Source: Candidatus Binataceae bacterium
Lineage (GTDB): Bacteria; Desulfobacterota; Binatia; Binatales; Binataceae
Length of the DNA stretch: 35,230 nucleotides
Direction: 5' to 3'
Assembly: GCA_024281015.1 (NCBI GenBank)
Contig: JAMXLL010000301.1
Coordinates: 1 to 35,230 of the forward strand
The notes below the pieces were generated by a model. The model made no database searches. It saw nothing but the letters and a program-made list of their open reading frames with translations, and had not been told where the DNA came from. Position 1 is the stretch's first letter. The number at the start of each line of letters is the position of its first letter. Positions 27,831 to 35,230 of the stretch are shown in pieces. The position numbers and the translations under genes were made by a program.

Positions 27831-28592
27831 CTACCGCGATGAGGGCCAATGTTGGGCAGCCCCTAGACCTTCAAGCGCCAATCCATAACCGAGGTTGTCG
27901 AGCATCAGGCGCTTGACGACTTGGGTCATCGCGACACGCGCATACCTGACCGCGAGTGATGGCCGGGCCGCGATTTGTTCAGCCAATTCCCAGGCGCGCG
28001 GTAAAAGCCGGTCGCTCGGCAAGACTTCGTTTACTACTCCGAGCTTAAGAGCTTCCTGAGCTGTGAGTTTCTGGCCGGTTAACAGGAAGTAGCGTCCGCG
28101 ATTAGGTCCCAGGACCATCGGCCACGCCACGTGCACACCATCTCCCGGCACCGTGCCGTTAGGGAAATGTGCCGAGTCCTGAAACGTTGCATGCTCCGCA
28201 GACAGGACTATGTCGCACAGGATGGCTATTTCCGCATGCCGATGAGCGGGGCCGTTAACCGCGGCAATCATCGGCACTTCAATACTCAGATGATTCATCA
28301 AGAGATGCTTGCCCTCGTTATAAACGCGATCCCAGGCTGCCGAGCCCATTGTCGCTGAGCCTTGAGGCGGAGGATTGGCACAGAAGGATTCGCCGGTGCC
28401 GGTTATAATGACTACCTTGTTTTCGAAATCGCGAGCAATGTCGGCAAACAGAAAAGACAGGTCCTCATGCGGCCCGAGACCCCACTCCATTTCCCGGTTA
28501 TTGCTATGGCAGGTTACCTGCAGGATTCCGTTGCGCCGTTCCAGTTTCGCGTGCCGGTACCTGGTTGCATAGTCGTCGAGTTTTATAGCCAT
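27831..28592 (-). CDS. Enoyl-CoA hydratase/isomerase family protein
   Basis: [23 protein letters not shown]...[20 protein letters not shown]...[46 protein letters not shown]. The 28823 start adds a non-homologous-looking N-terminus; ATG at 28592 preferred. Confidence 0.88.
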   Translation of the reverse strand: MAIKLDDYATRYRHAKLERRNGILQVTCHSNNREMEWGLGPHEDLSFLFADIARDFENKVVIITGTGESFCANPPPQGSATMGSAAWDRVYNEGKHLLMNHLSIEVPMIAAVNGPAHRHAEIAILCDIVLSAEHATFQDSAHFPNGTVPGDGVHVAWPMVLGPNRGRYFLLTGQKLTAQEALKLGVVNEVLPSDRLLPRAWELAEQIAARPSLAVRYARVAMTQVVKRLMLDNLGYGLALEGLGAAQHWPSSR

Positions 28593-28971
28593 TGGCATCG
28601 ACCTCGATGCTTTCGAATCGTCATGCGCTACTAAGGCCAGAAGTGTCAGCCACCACCTGCTCAAAGGGCCGGACAGGGTGGCTGGCCATCCGATACGTAA
28701 GACCAAGCCCATGATACCAAGGCGCGCCGCTGGCGCGGCCACCTGCCTTTTGCATAGCGGCGGCGCCGCCGCGCTCCTCTGGCTGACATCAACACAGACG
28801 ATGGTTGCTCCTCCGCTAGCCACAATATCGGCGATACGGCCGCTAGTATTCGCGCTGGTGCCGGTAAAAATCGCGCTTTGCCATCAAGTTTCACGTTCTG
28901 AAGCTCACCTCGGAGGAATCCGTTCTAAGCTGCGATTACCTAGTTGACAGCGGAGAGCGCCGGATGAGGGT

Positions 28972-30003
28972 TTATGCGATGAGAAAACATTTATTGGAAT
29001 TCAGCACCCACGTGGTAATGAAATCGATCTCTGCGGGCTTACGATTGAGATATGAAAGAGCACCTGCGAGGCACATCCAGTTAAGTACTTCCTGCTGTCC
29101 ACTATCTTCAATGGCGGACAGAGGGTAGCTTCGCCACACTTCGTAGTCGCCGGCCTGCAATGCCTCGTAGAGCGCCCGGTCAGCGGCAGTATCGGGATAG
29201 AGAAAATGGTTTTTCGCGGTGAGAAATGCATGCGACCAGCTTGATGATGCCATCAGCACCACGCGCCAGTCGCTTTCCAGCAATATCTTTGCCGTCGCAG
29301 ATCCCAGATCGAAAAGGCGCTGCGGCCCGGGAGAGGGAGGATCAAGTTGCGCCTCCGCTGGCGGATTATGGAAGGTCGGCAGCCCGCCCTTGTGCGCGAT
29401 GACACGCCGGCCATAGCAATTGATCGCAAATGGCACGACCGCATGTTGAAAGCCCCGCCGGTCGTAATCGAGATAAAGAATTGCGTTCCCAAAAGCATGG
29501 CCGAGAGGATTATGGAGCGGCCGATAGGCGTAGGCAGTATCGAATCCCGCGTCGAGTAATCCACCCGCCAGGAATTTAGCGGCGGCCGGATGCCCGGTCA
29601 TATGATATTTTTGTTCGGCAGTTTCATTCCATATATTTCCCGCCGGGGGACTGAAATCGACGCCCTCATAGGCGCATACGCAATATGGCGGGATTACATC
29701 TTCTTTGAAATTTTCGTACTGGTCGTCCCCCCAGATCACAACCAAATCTGGCTTGAACTCGTCAATGGCAGCCCGTTGATGCCGGAACCATTGCAGTAGG
29801 TCGGCACGATGGCGCGCCGCGGCGGCCGTCGCGTGATCGTTGCCCCACTCCTCACGCATCGGCGGCGGCCAGCCTTCAGGGGTTCGCAATCTTGCCGGGA
29901 GCCGCGGGTTCTGCAGCATCCGGTCCATTATCATTGCCATGTTCTCGTCGCGCCAGGCGAGCGGAGGGTAGTGAGTAAGGCCGATCGCGAGTATCTCGCC
30001 CAT
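28972..30003 (-). CDS. LigB-type class III extradiol dioxygenase family protein
   Basis: MGEILAIGLTHYPPLAWRDENMA...FKPDLVVIWGDDQYENFKEDVIPPYCV...NPLGHAFGNAILYL...VVLMASSSWSHAFL. ATG at 30003 with cctcctgcagg-type purine-rich sequence upstream on the minus strand. Confidence 0.78.
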   Translation of the reverse strand: MGEILAIGLTHYPPLAWRDENMAMIMDRMLQNPRLPARLRTPEGWPPPMREEWGNDHATAAAARHRADLLQWFRHQRAAIDEFKPDLVVIWGDDQYENFKEDVIPPYCVCAYEGVDFSPPAGNIWNETAEQKYHMTGHPAAAKFLAGGLLDAGFDTAYAYRPLHNPLGHAFGNAILYLDYDRRGFQHAVVPFAINCYGRRVIAHKGGLPTFHNPPAEAQLDPPSPGPQRLFDLGSATAKILLESDWRVVLMASSSWSHAFLTAKNHFLYPDTAADRALYEALQAGDYEVWRSYPLSAIEDSGQQEVLNWMCLAGALSYLNRKPAEIDFITTWVLNSNKCFLIA

Positions 30004-30106
30004 CTTGCTTCCTCCTGCAGGAAGATCCAGGGAGCTGGATCCTCTTATAGCAGAAGGGGGCAGTGAATAGTGCCAGACGAAACGCATTCGCCCGGCATGG
30101 CGCCGA

Positions 30107-30601
30107 TCAATCCGGAGAGTTTGCGGCGAGGCAGCCCGACAATAGCTCGAGCGCTTTCGAGGCGAACGCTCGCATATTTGCAACGCGATCTGGATTGCCA
30201 GTACGGATGATCAGCGCCCGCTCCGCCGGTCCCGCAATCCCCAGGCAACTGGTGCCCGGCGGATCGCCGTAGCGGCTGCCGGTCGGACCTGCAGCGCCCA
30301 GTTCGGCAATAGCCCAAGTGGTAGCGAAACGTTGTCGCGCTCCTCGGGCCAGCACCAGCGCCAACTCCTCAGTTAACCCGCGCAAGCCGGCGAATGCTGA
30401 ATCAGGCAGGTCGAGCAGAGCCCGGCGGGATTGCAAGGTATAGACGACGGCGCCACCAAGGTAATACGCCGAAGCGCCGGGGATCGCCAGTAAGGCCGTG
30501 GAAATCAACCCGCCGGATGAGGATTCAGCAACGGCGATAGTCTCGCGCCTACGCTTAAGCACGTCGGCAATTTTTTCCGCGATTGGAAGCAGCTCTTGCA
30601 T
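30107..30601 (-). CDS. Stand-alone CinA C-terminal domain protein (nicotinamide-nucleotide amidohydrolase family)
   Basis: AEKIADVLKRRRETIAVAESSSGGLISTALLAIPGASAYYLGGAVVYTLQSR...GLTEELALVLARGARQRFATTWAIAELGAAGPTGSRYGDPPGTSCLGIAG. Confidence 0.9.
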   Translation of the reverse strand: MQELLPIAEKIADVLKRRRETIAVAESSSGGLISTALLAIPGASAYYLGGAVVYTLQSRRALLDLPDSAFAGLRGLTEELALVLARGARQRFATTWAIAELGAAGPTGSRYGDPPGTSCLGIAGPAERALIIRTGNPDRVANMRAFASKALELLSGCLAANSPD

Positions 30602-30655
30602 GGTGGCCCCTCGTTGCCCTCTCCATTCAAGGAATGGCGAGGGGGGATGGCATCG

Positions 30656-31858
30656 TCAAACCAATCCGTAAGCGTTGGCAGCATTGTCACCGAGGATGCC
30701 GCGGCGGCCGGGTTCGCTCATGGGCTTTACCATCTCCGCCAGCTCTTCGAGATAGTTGCCGGGATGATCGGGATGAGGGTAATCACTCGCCCAGAAAAAT
30801 TTATCCTCGCCGACATGCGCCATCATTGCTGCGATAGTGCGTTCGTCGGGATCGGCCGAAATGAAGCAACGATCCTTGAAGTAGTACGAAGGCTTCTCCT
30901 TCAAGCGGACCGTCTGCGCAATCGTGGTACCGGTAAAGATCGCATCGGCGCGATCGAGGAAATATCCAATCCATCCGGCGCCAGATTCCAATACCACCAC
31001 TTTTAGAGCCGGAAAGCGGTCGAAGACACCTAACTGGAAAAATGTCGCGAATGCATGCTGCACGCCGTGCCCGGCAAACAGATCGAAATACCACGCTGCC
31101 CATCCAAAGTTGTCATAGCGATGAAACACTCCCCAAGCCGGCGGCTCGATGGTTGGGTGTATCGCTAGCGGCAGTCCACAATCCTGTGCCGCGGCAAAAA
31201 CGCGATCATGTGCGGCATCGCCATGCGGGCGGCGCGTAATGGTGAAGGGCGCCACAAACACACCTTTGCAACCGTCCTTGGCTGCCCGTTCCACCTCGCG
31301 GGCTGCTTCGACGGGGTCGCCAAGTGACAGATGAGCGATCGGCACCAAGCGGCCCCCCGAGTCACGGCAGAAGTCCGCGATCCAGCGGTTATAGGCACGG
31401 CAGTACGCGCTCGATAACTCCGGATCCATCGTTTCGCATTCCCACAGCAAGCCGATAGTCGGGTAGAGAATCGCTTTGGCCATGCCCTCCCGGTCGAGCA
31501 GCCTGAGACGTTCGCGCATGTCCATGGTGCCGAAAGCGGCTCCCTTGAGATAAGTATCTTCGGGCAGGGGCTTGCGGAAGCGAAGTTGTTCCGCCTTACC
31601 GGCAGTGACGAAATCCTCGCGGCGGCGACGGGCTTCTTCGATTTCCCGTTGTTTGCCCATGCCGCCCAGCGTGCCGAGGGCACCCGCTCGCGTCATTGCC
31701 GCGCGCTTGCCGGCGACTTCGAGATATTCATATCCGTCGTCACCGACTCGTATGCGGATAGCCTGCGGCCGATATTTCGGTTCAAGGTAGGTTTCCCACA
31801 GGTCGGGCGGCTCCAAAATATGCCCGTCCGCATCTATCACCAATGCTTCGACCTTCAT
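30656..31858 (-). CDS. Amidohydrolase family (ACMSD-like TIM-barrel) metal-dependent hydrolase
   Basis: ALVIDADGHILEPPDLWETYLEPKYRPQAIRI (DxDxH), LPLAIHPTIEPPAWG, KFFWASDYPHPDHPGN. Confidence 0.92.
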   Translation of the reverse strand: MKVEALVIDADGHILEPPDLWETYLEPKYRPQAIRIRVGDDGYEYLEVAGKRAAMTRAGALGTLGGMGKQREIEEARRRREDFVTAGKAEQLRFRKPLPEDTYLKGAAFGTMDMRERLRLLDREGMAKAILYPTIGLLWECETMDPELSSAYCRAYNRWIADFCRDSGGRLVPIAHLSLGDPVEAAREVERAAKDGCKGVFVAPFTITRRPHGDAAHDRVFAAAQDCGLPLAIHPTIEPPAWGVFHRYDNFGWAAWYFDLFAGHGVQHAFATFFQLGVFDRFPALKVVVLESGAGWIGYFLDRADAIFTGTTIAQTVRLKEKPSYYFKDRCFISADPDERTIAAMMAHVGEDKFFWASDYPHPDHPGNYLEELAEMVKPMSEPGRRGILGDNAANAYGLV

Positions 31859-31868
31859 CTTTACAACC

Positions 31869-32807
31869 TCAGAACAACGCTAGCGGATTGACTGGCGAGG
31901 CGGTACCTTGAGTGAGCACTAGCGGTGCCATGATAAACTGGAATGCGTAGCGCCCGAGCCGGGCACAGGCCGCCGAGAGCGCATCGAGATCAGCGTTGTC
32001 GATTAAGTGTACGCCCATGTAGACCAATGTGCAGCTATGAATCGGCAGGGCTAATTCCTGGTATCCACTCGGTACCGCATCGCTGACTCCGTCGGAACCC
32101 AGCACGGCGACTTTGCGCTCGTGGAGCCATGGCAAGCAATTGGCGTCGAGGCCCGCCAACCCCCCCTGGAAGGCGTCCCACGCGCCCTTCGCCTTGCGCT
32201 GGCGTGCCCGTCCCGTACGGACGAACAACACATCCCCCTCTTCGACAGTGACCCGGTGGTCCTTCTCAGCGGCGTCGAGATCGTCGGCACTTATCCTGAC
32301 ATTGTTTTCTAACCAGTCGACCCGCTTGATCTTGGGTATATCGAGCAGCACGCCGCGGCTGATAACGCCCTCTTTGGCCACATCGATGGCGCATTTTTTG
32401 GCGCCATGTGAACCAACCTCCGCTGCGTCAAACCCATTGTACATCTTGCCTCTATGGAACACGTGGCAGAGTGCGTCGAGATGAGTATTGGCAAGGCCAT
32501 GGGGGGCGATGGCGAAATAATCGCCGACGTACGGCAGCAGCTCCACTTCATGGGCATCGAAGCCCGTCTGCTGCATCATGTGCATTACCGGAGTGGGGTT
32601 GTCGGGCGCTGGGATTGTGGCCAGGGGCAGCGCCAGTGAGACTGTCTCGCCGGTCTGCACGAGCTTCGCAGCGGCCGCGCGTTTTTGGTCGGTGATAAAG
32701 TTCAATGCACCGCGCTGATCGTCCTTGCCCCAGCGACCCCAGTTGCTGCACTTCTCAAGGACGCCGTTCACTTCTTTGTCTGAAAGCCTGCTCGCCATGA
32801 GTTCCAC
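31869..32807 (-). CDS. Cyclase family protein (PF04199-like), copy 1
   Basis: CSNWGRWGKDDQRGALNFITDQKRAAAAKLV...IAPHGLANTHLDALCHVFHRGKMYNGF...GVLLDIPKI...VEEGDVLFVRTGR. Confidence 0.92.
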   Translation of the reverse strand: MELMASRLSDKEVNGVLEKCSNWGRWGKDDQRGALNFITDQKRAAAAKLVQTGETVSLALPLATIPAPDNPTPVMHMMQQTGFDAHEVELLPYVGDYFAIAPHGLANTHLDALCHVFHRGKMYNGFDAAEVGSHGAKKCAIDVAKEGVISRGVLLDIPKIKRVDWLENNVRISADDLDAAEKDHRVTVEEGDVLFVRTGRARQRKAKGAWDAFQGGLAGLDANCLPWLHERKVAVLGSDGVSDAVPSGYQELALPIHSCTLVYMGVHLIDNADLDALSAACARLGRYAFQFIMAPLVLTQGTASPVNPLALF

Positions 32808-32859
32808 CTCAGGTTGGAGTTCAACGCTGCAAAATTATTTGCTCGATCTTGCGGACCGC

Positions 32860-33774
32860 TTAAAACAAAGCCAACGGATTAACCGGTGAAGCTGTGCCTC
32901 GCTCAAGGATCAGCGGCGCCATCGAAAAAAGGAATTGGTAACGCCGATGCTTTTCGCAGGCGGCCGATAAAGCCTCCAAATCGGCATTGTCTATCAGATG
33001 AATGCCCTGGATCACGAGGGTTCCAACGTGAATCGGCAAGCCCATCTCGGCGCCATAAGGGCTCGGCGCGATATCACTGACGGCATCGCATCCGAGCACC
33101 GCAATTCTCCGGTCGTGCAGCCATTCCAGGCACGAGGCATCGAGGCCGGGCAGACCTTCACGGCGGGGATCCCAGGCACCTTTGGCGGCACGGCGTTTAT
33201 GGCGCCCCGTCCGAAGCAGCAGTATGTCACCTTCCTCGACGCGCAAGTTCCCGACCTTTTCGGCTGATTCAAGATCCTCGGGAAAAATAGGCTCGCGCAA
33301 TTCAAGCCATTCCACTTTTTTCGCTCGGGGGATATCGAGCAACACGCCACGGCTCATTATGCCATCGCGCGTTACGTCGATAGCACAGCGGCGCGCACCG
33401 AAACGGCCGACCTCGCGCTCACTGAACCCATTGTACATCTTGCCTTGCCAGAACACGTGGCAGAGTGCGTCGAGATGGGTAAAAGCCATACCGTGCGGAG
33501 CGATCGCGAAATAATCTAGCGAAGCATAACCGGGCGCTCCCGCATGCAGCATCATGTGGTGTACGGGCTGAGGATTGTCAGGTCCTGATTGGGTGGACAA
33601 AGGCAAGGACAGCGAGACGATTTCGCCGCTATCGACCAGGCGAGCGGCCGCCGCGCGCTTTTGCGGCGTGATGAAGTTCAAGGCCCCGCGCTGATCCTCG
33701 GTGCCCCAACGACCCCAATTACTGATTTTCTCGTATAGACTTTTTACTTCATTGACGCTGAGTCTGGCAGTCAT
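32860..33774 (-). CDS. Cyclase family protein (PF04199-like), copy 2
   Basis: ISNWGRWGTEDQRGALNFITPQKRAAAARLV...IAPHGMAFTHLDALCHVFWQGKMYNGF...GVLLDIPRAKK...VEEGDILLLRTGR; clearly paralogous to 31869-32807. Confidence 0.92.
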   Translation of the reverse strand: MTARLSVNEVKSLYEKISNWGRWGTEDQRGALNFITPQKRAAAARLVDSGEIVSLSLPLSTQSGPDNPQPVHHMMLHAGAPGYASLDYFAIAPHGMAFTHLDALCHVFWQGKMYNGFSEREVGRFGARRCAIDVTRDGIMSRGVLLDIPRAKKVEWLELREPIFPEDLESAEKVGNLRVEEGDILLLRTGRHKRRAAKGAWDPRREGLPGLDASCLEWLHDRRIAVLGCDAVSDIAPSPYGAEMGLPIHVGTLVIQGIHLIDNADLEALSAACEKHRRYQFLFSMAPLILERGTASPVNPLALF

Positions 33775-33947
33775 GAATAGAGACCTCCGACGGAACGCGA
33801 GCTTCTATAGCATGCAAACCATGACTGTTGCACACTTTCGATGGCGTGCAAGGGGCGGTCTCATTCCCCGGCTCCACACGTTTGGATTCCACCGGTGATA
33901 TTATCGGTTGATTGGATAGAAACACGCAGGGAGTGTCGGTAGCAGTT

Positions 33948-35230
33948 ATGCCGGAGCCGAGTAATCGGGATATTGAAGTAGCGCTCGCCTACCATCAGGC
34001 AACCAAGCATTCATATACGAGTGTGCGCCGCGATGCGCATTTCCTCGACTGGAGCAACCGCCCGCTGCCCTACAAAATCTATCCTGGTGCCGGCACGTTG
34101 CCCTTGCCGCGTGACTTCGGCTTGTCGGCGGTCCCAACTCTGCAAGCGTTGCGGCCGCGGTCAGGGTCAGATGCAAGCGTCCTTGACATCGAGAGCTTAA
34201 CGCGACTGCTCTTTTGCGCTGGTGGGCTTACGAAGCGCGCCAACGTCGGCGGCGAGGATTATCATTTTCGCGCCGCAGCATCAGCCGGCGCCTTATATCC
34301 GGTAGAGTTTTATCTGATTGCCGGCGAAATTGAGGGGGTGGAGCCGGGACTCTACCATTTCCTGGCGGCCGACTTGAAATTGCACGGCCTTCGCCGGGGT
34401 GATTGGCGCCCTTACCTCGCCGACTCCGCACCGCCAGGCAACCAACTCCGCCACGCTCGCGCCATCCTTATCATGACCAGCATTTTTTGGCGCAGCACGT
34501 GGAAGTACCGCGCCCGCGCCTATCGTTACTGTTTCTGGGATACAGGAATGATCCTGGCCAATCTCCTGGCAGCCGCCAACGCAGATGCGCTCGATACCGT
34601 GGTCACTACCGCCTTCCGCGACCGGTCGATAGAGGAGCTGCTCGAGATCGACGGTGACCGCGAAGGGGTGGCATGTCTGGTCACCCTCGGCCAAACGCGC
34701 GCAGATTCCGGGCAATCTCCGGTTCTTGCCCGTATGGAGCTGGAATCGATACCGCTGTCTGCAGAAGAAGTAGTTTACGAAGACCTGGTGAAAGTGCATC
34801 GTGCTTCACGATTGGCAACCGGGGACGAGGTTTTGCACCAGCGCAGCATAGAACTCGGAAGTCAACCGGACATATCTTCGACCGCTGTGAAAATCTCTAC
34901 GCGTGACGACGACGATTCGCTTGGACTTGGCGAGACGATTCTGCGGCGCGGCTCTACAAGGGTCTTTTCCCGGGAACCGATTACCGGCGAGGAGTTAGCC
35001 GCGATCATGGCGACCGCGTATCCGGCGGCAAGCGGAACATTCGGGCAATCGACCGAGACCTATCTGATTGTCAATGCAGTCGAAGGCCTTGCCCCGGGTA
35101 CTTATCATTATAGGCGCCAAACCGGGACGTTCGAGCCGCTCAAGGCTGGCGACTTTCGTGCTGAGGGGGGCTATCTATGTTTAGAGCAGCCGCTGGGCGC
35201 CGACTGTAGCGCCTTGATCATTTACATGAA
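33948..35230 (+). CDS. SagB/ThcOx family (double nitroreductase-domain) oxidoreductase, 3' truncated by the window edge
   Basis: ATG at 33948 opens a frame with no stop to the window end (absent from the ORF track). MPEPSNRDIEVALAYHQATKHSYTSVRRDAHFLDWSNRPLPYKIYP...RAAASAGALYPVEFYLIAGEIEGVEPGLYHF..., then RRGSTRVFSREPITGEELAAIMATAY...APGTYHYRRQTGTFEPL. Confidence 0.88.
   Translation, partial: MPEPSNRDIEVALAYHQATKHSYTSVRRDAHFLDWSNRPLPYKIYPGAGTLPLPRDFGLSAVPTLQALRPRSGSDASVLDIESLTRLLFCAGGLTKRANVGGEDYHFRAAASAGALYPVEFYLIAGEIEGVEPGLYHFLAADLKLHGLRRGDWRPYLADSAPPGNQLRHARAILIMTSIFWRSTWKYRARAYRYCFWDTGMILANLLAAANADALDTVVTTAFRDRSIEELLEIDGDREGVACLVTLGQTRADSGQSPVLARMELESIPLSAEEVVYEDLVKVHRASRLATGDEVLHQRSIELGSQPDISSTAVKISTRDDDDSLGLGETILRRGSTRVFSREPITGEELAAIMATAYPAASGTFGQSTETYLIVNAVEGLAPGTYHYRRQTGTFEPLKAGDFRAEGGYLCLEQPLGADCSALIIYM

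Noticed and set aside
1-35230. Search for CRISPR arrays, tRNA/rRNA genes, transposases and integrases
   Set aside because: None seen by eye; a tRNAscan/Infernal/ISfinder run would be needed for a definitive negative.

Overview
This 35.2 kb GC-rich bacterial window is mostly metabolic, with about 29 supportable protein-coding loci. I saw no rRNA, tRNA, CRISPR array, integrase or transposase. Left part (0.6-20.4 kb, mixed strands): a short DnaJ-like protein, an F420-type LLM oxidoreductase, a DHA2 MFS exporter, a DUF1329 protein followed by a strong hairpin, a YceI protein, an FAD oxidoreductase, and a minus-strand acyl-CoA block (CoA-transferase III, MaoC, MDR-type oxidoreductase, acyl-CoA dehydrogenase). 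It continues with a Phd/YefM antitoxin plus a frameshifted PIN (VapC-like) toxin, a D-2-hydroxyacid dehydrogenase, a MORN/YwqK-like lipoprotein, a ThDP enzyme and a BamA/TamA-like outer membrane protein. From about 20.5 to 33.8 kb every convincing gene is on the minus strand. The most interesting part is 22.7-27.7 kb. It holds an amidohydrolase that appears to carry an N-terminal CBM25-like starch-binding domain, two adjacent paralogues of a family I do not recognise, a GlgE/GH13-like alpha-glucan enzyme, and an esterase with an N-terminal CBM48/E-set-like domain. This looks like an undescribed alpha-glucan-associated cassette. It is followed by a possible ring-cleavage/acyl-CoA group (enoyl-CoA hydratase, LigB-type dioxygenase, CinA-like, amidohydrolase, two tandem cyclases). 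A divergent SagB/ThcOx-type double nitroreductase runs off the right edge and is absent from the supplied ORF track. The gene repertoire resembles uncultivated soil lineages such as Binatota/Desulfobacterota-like groups, but that taxonomic impression is inference only.
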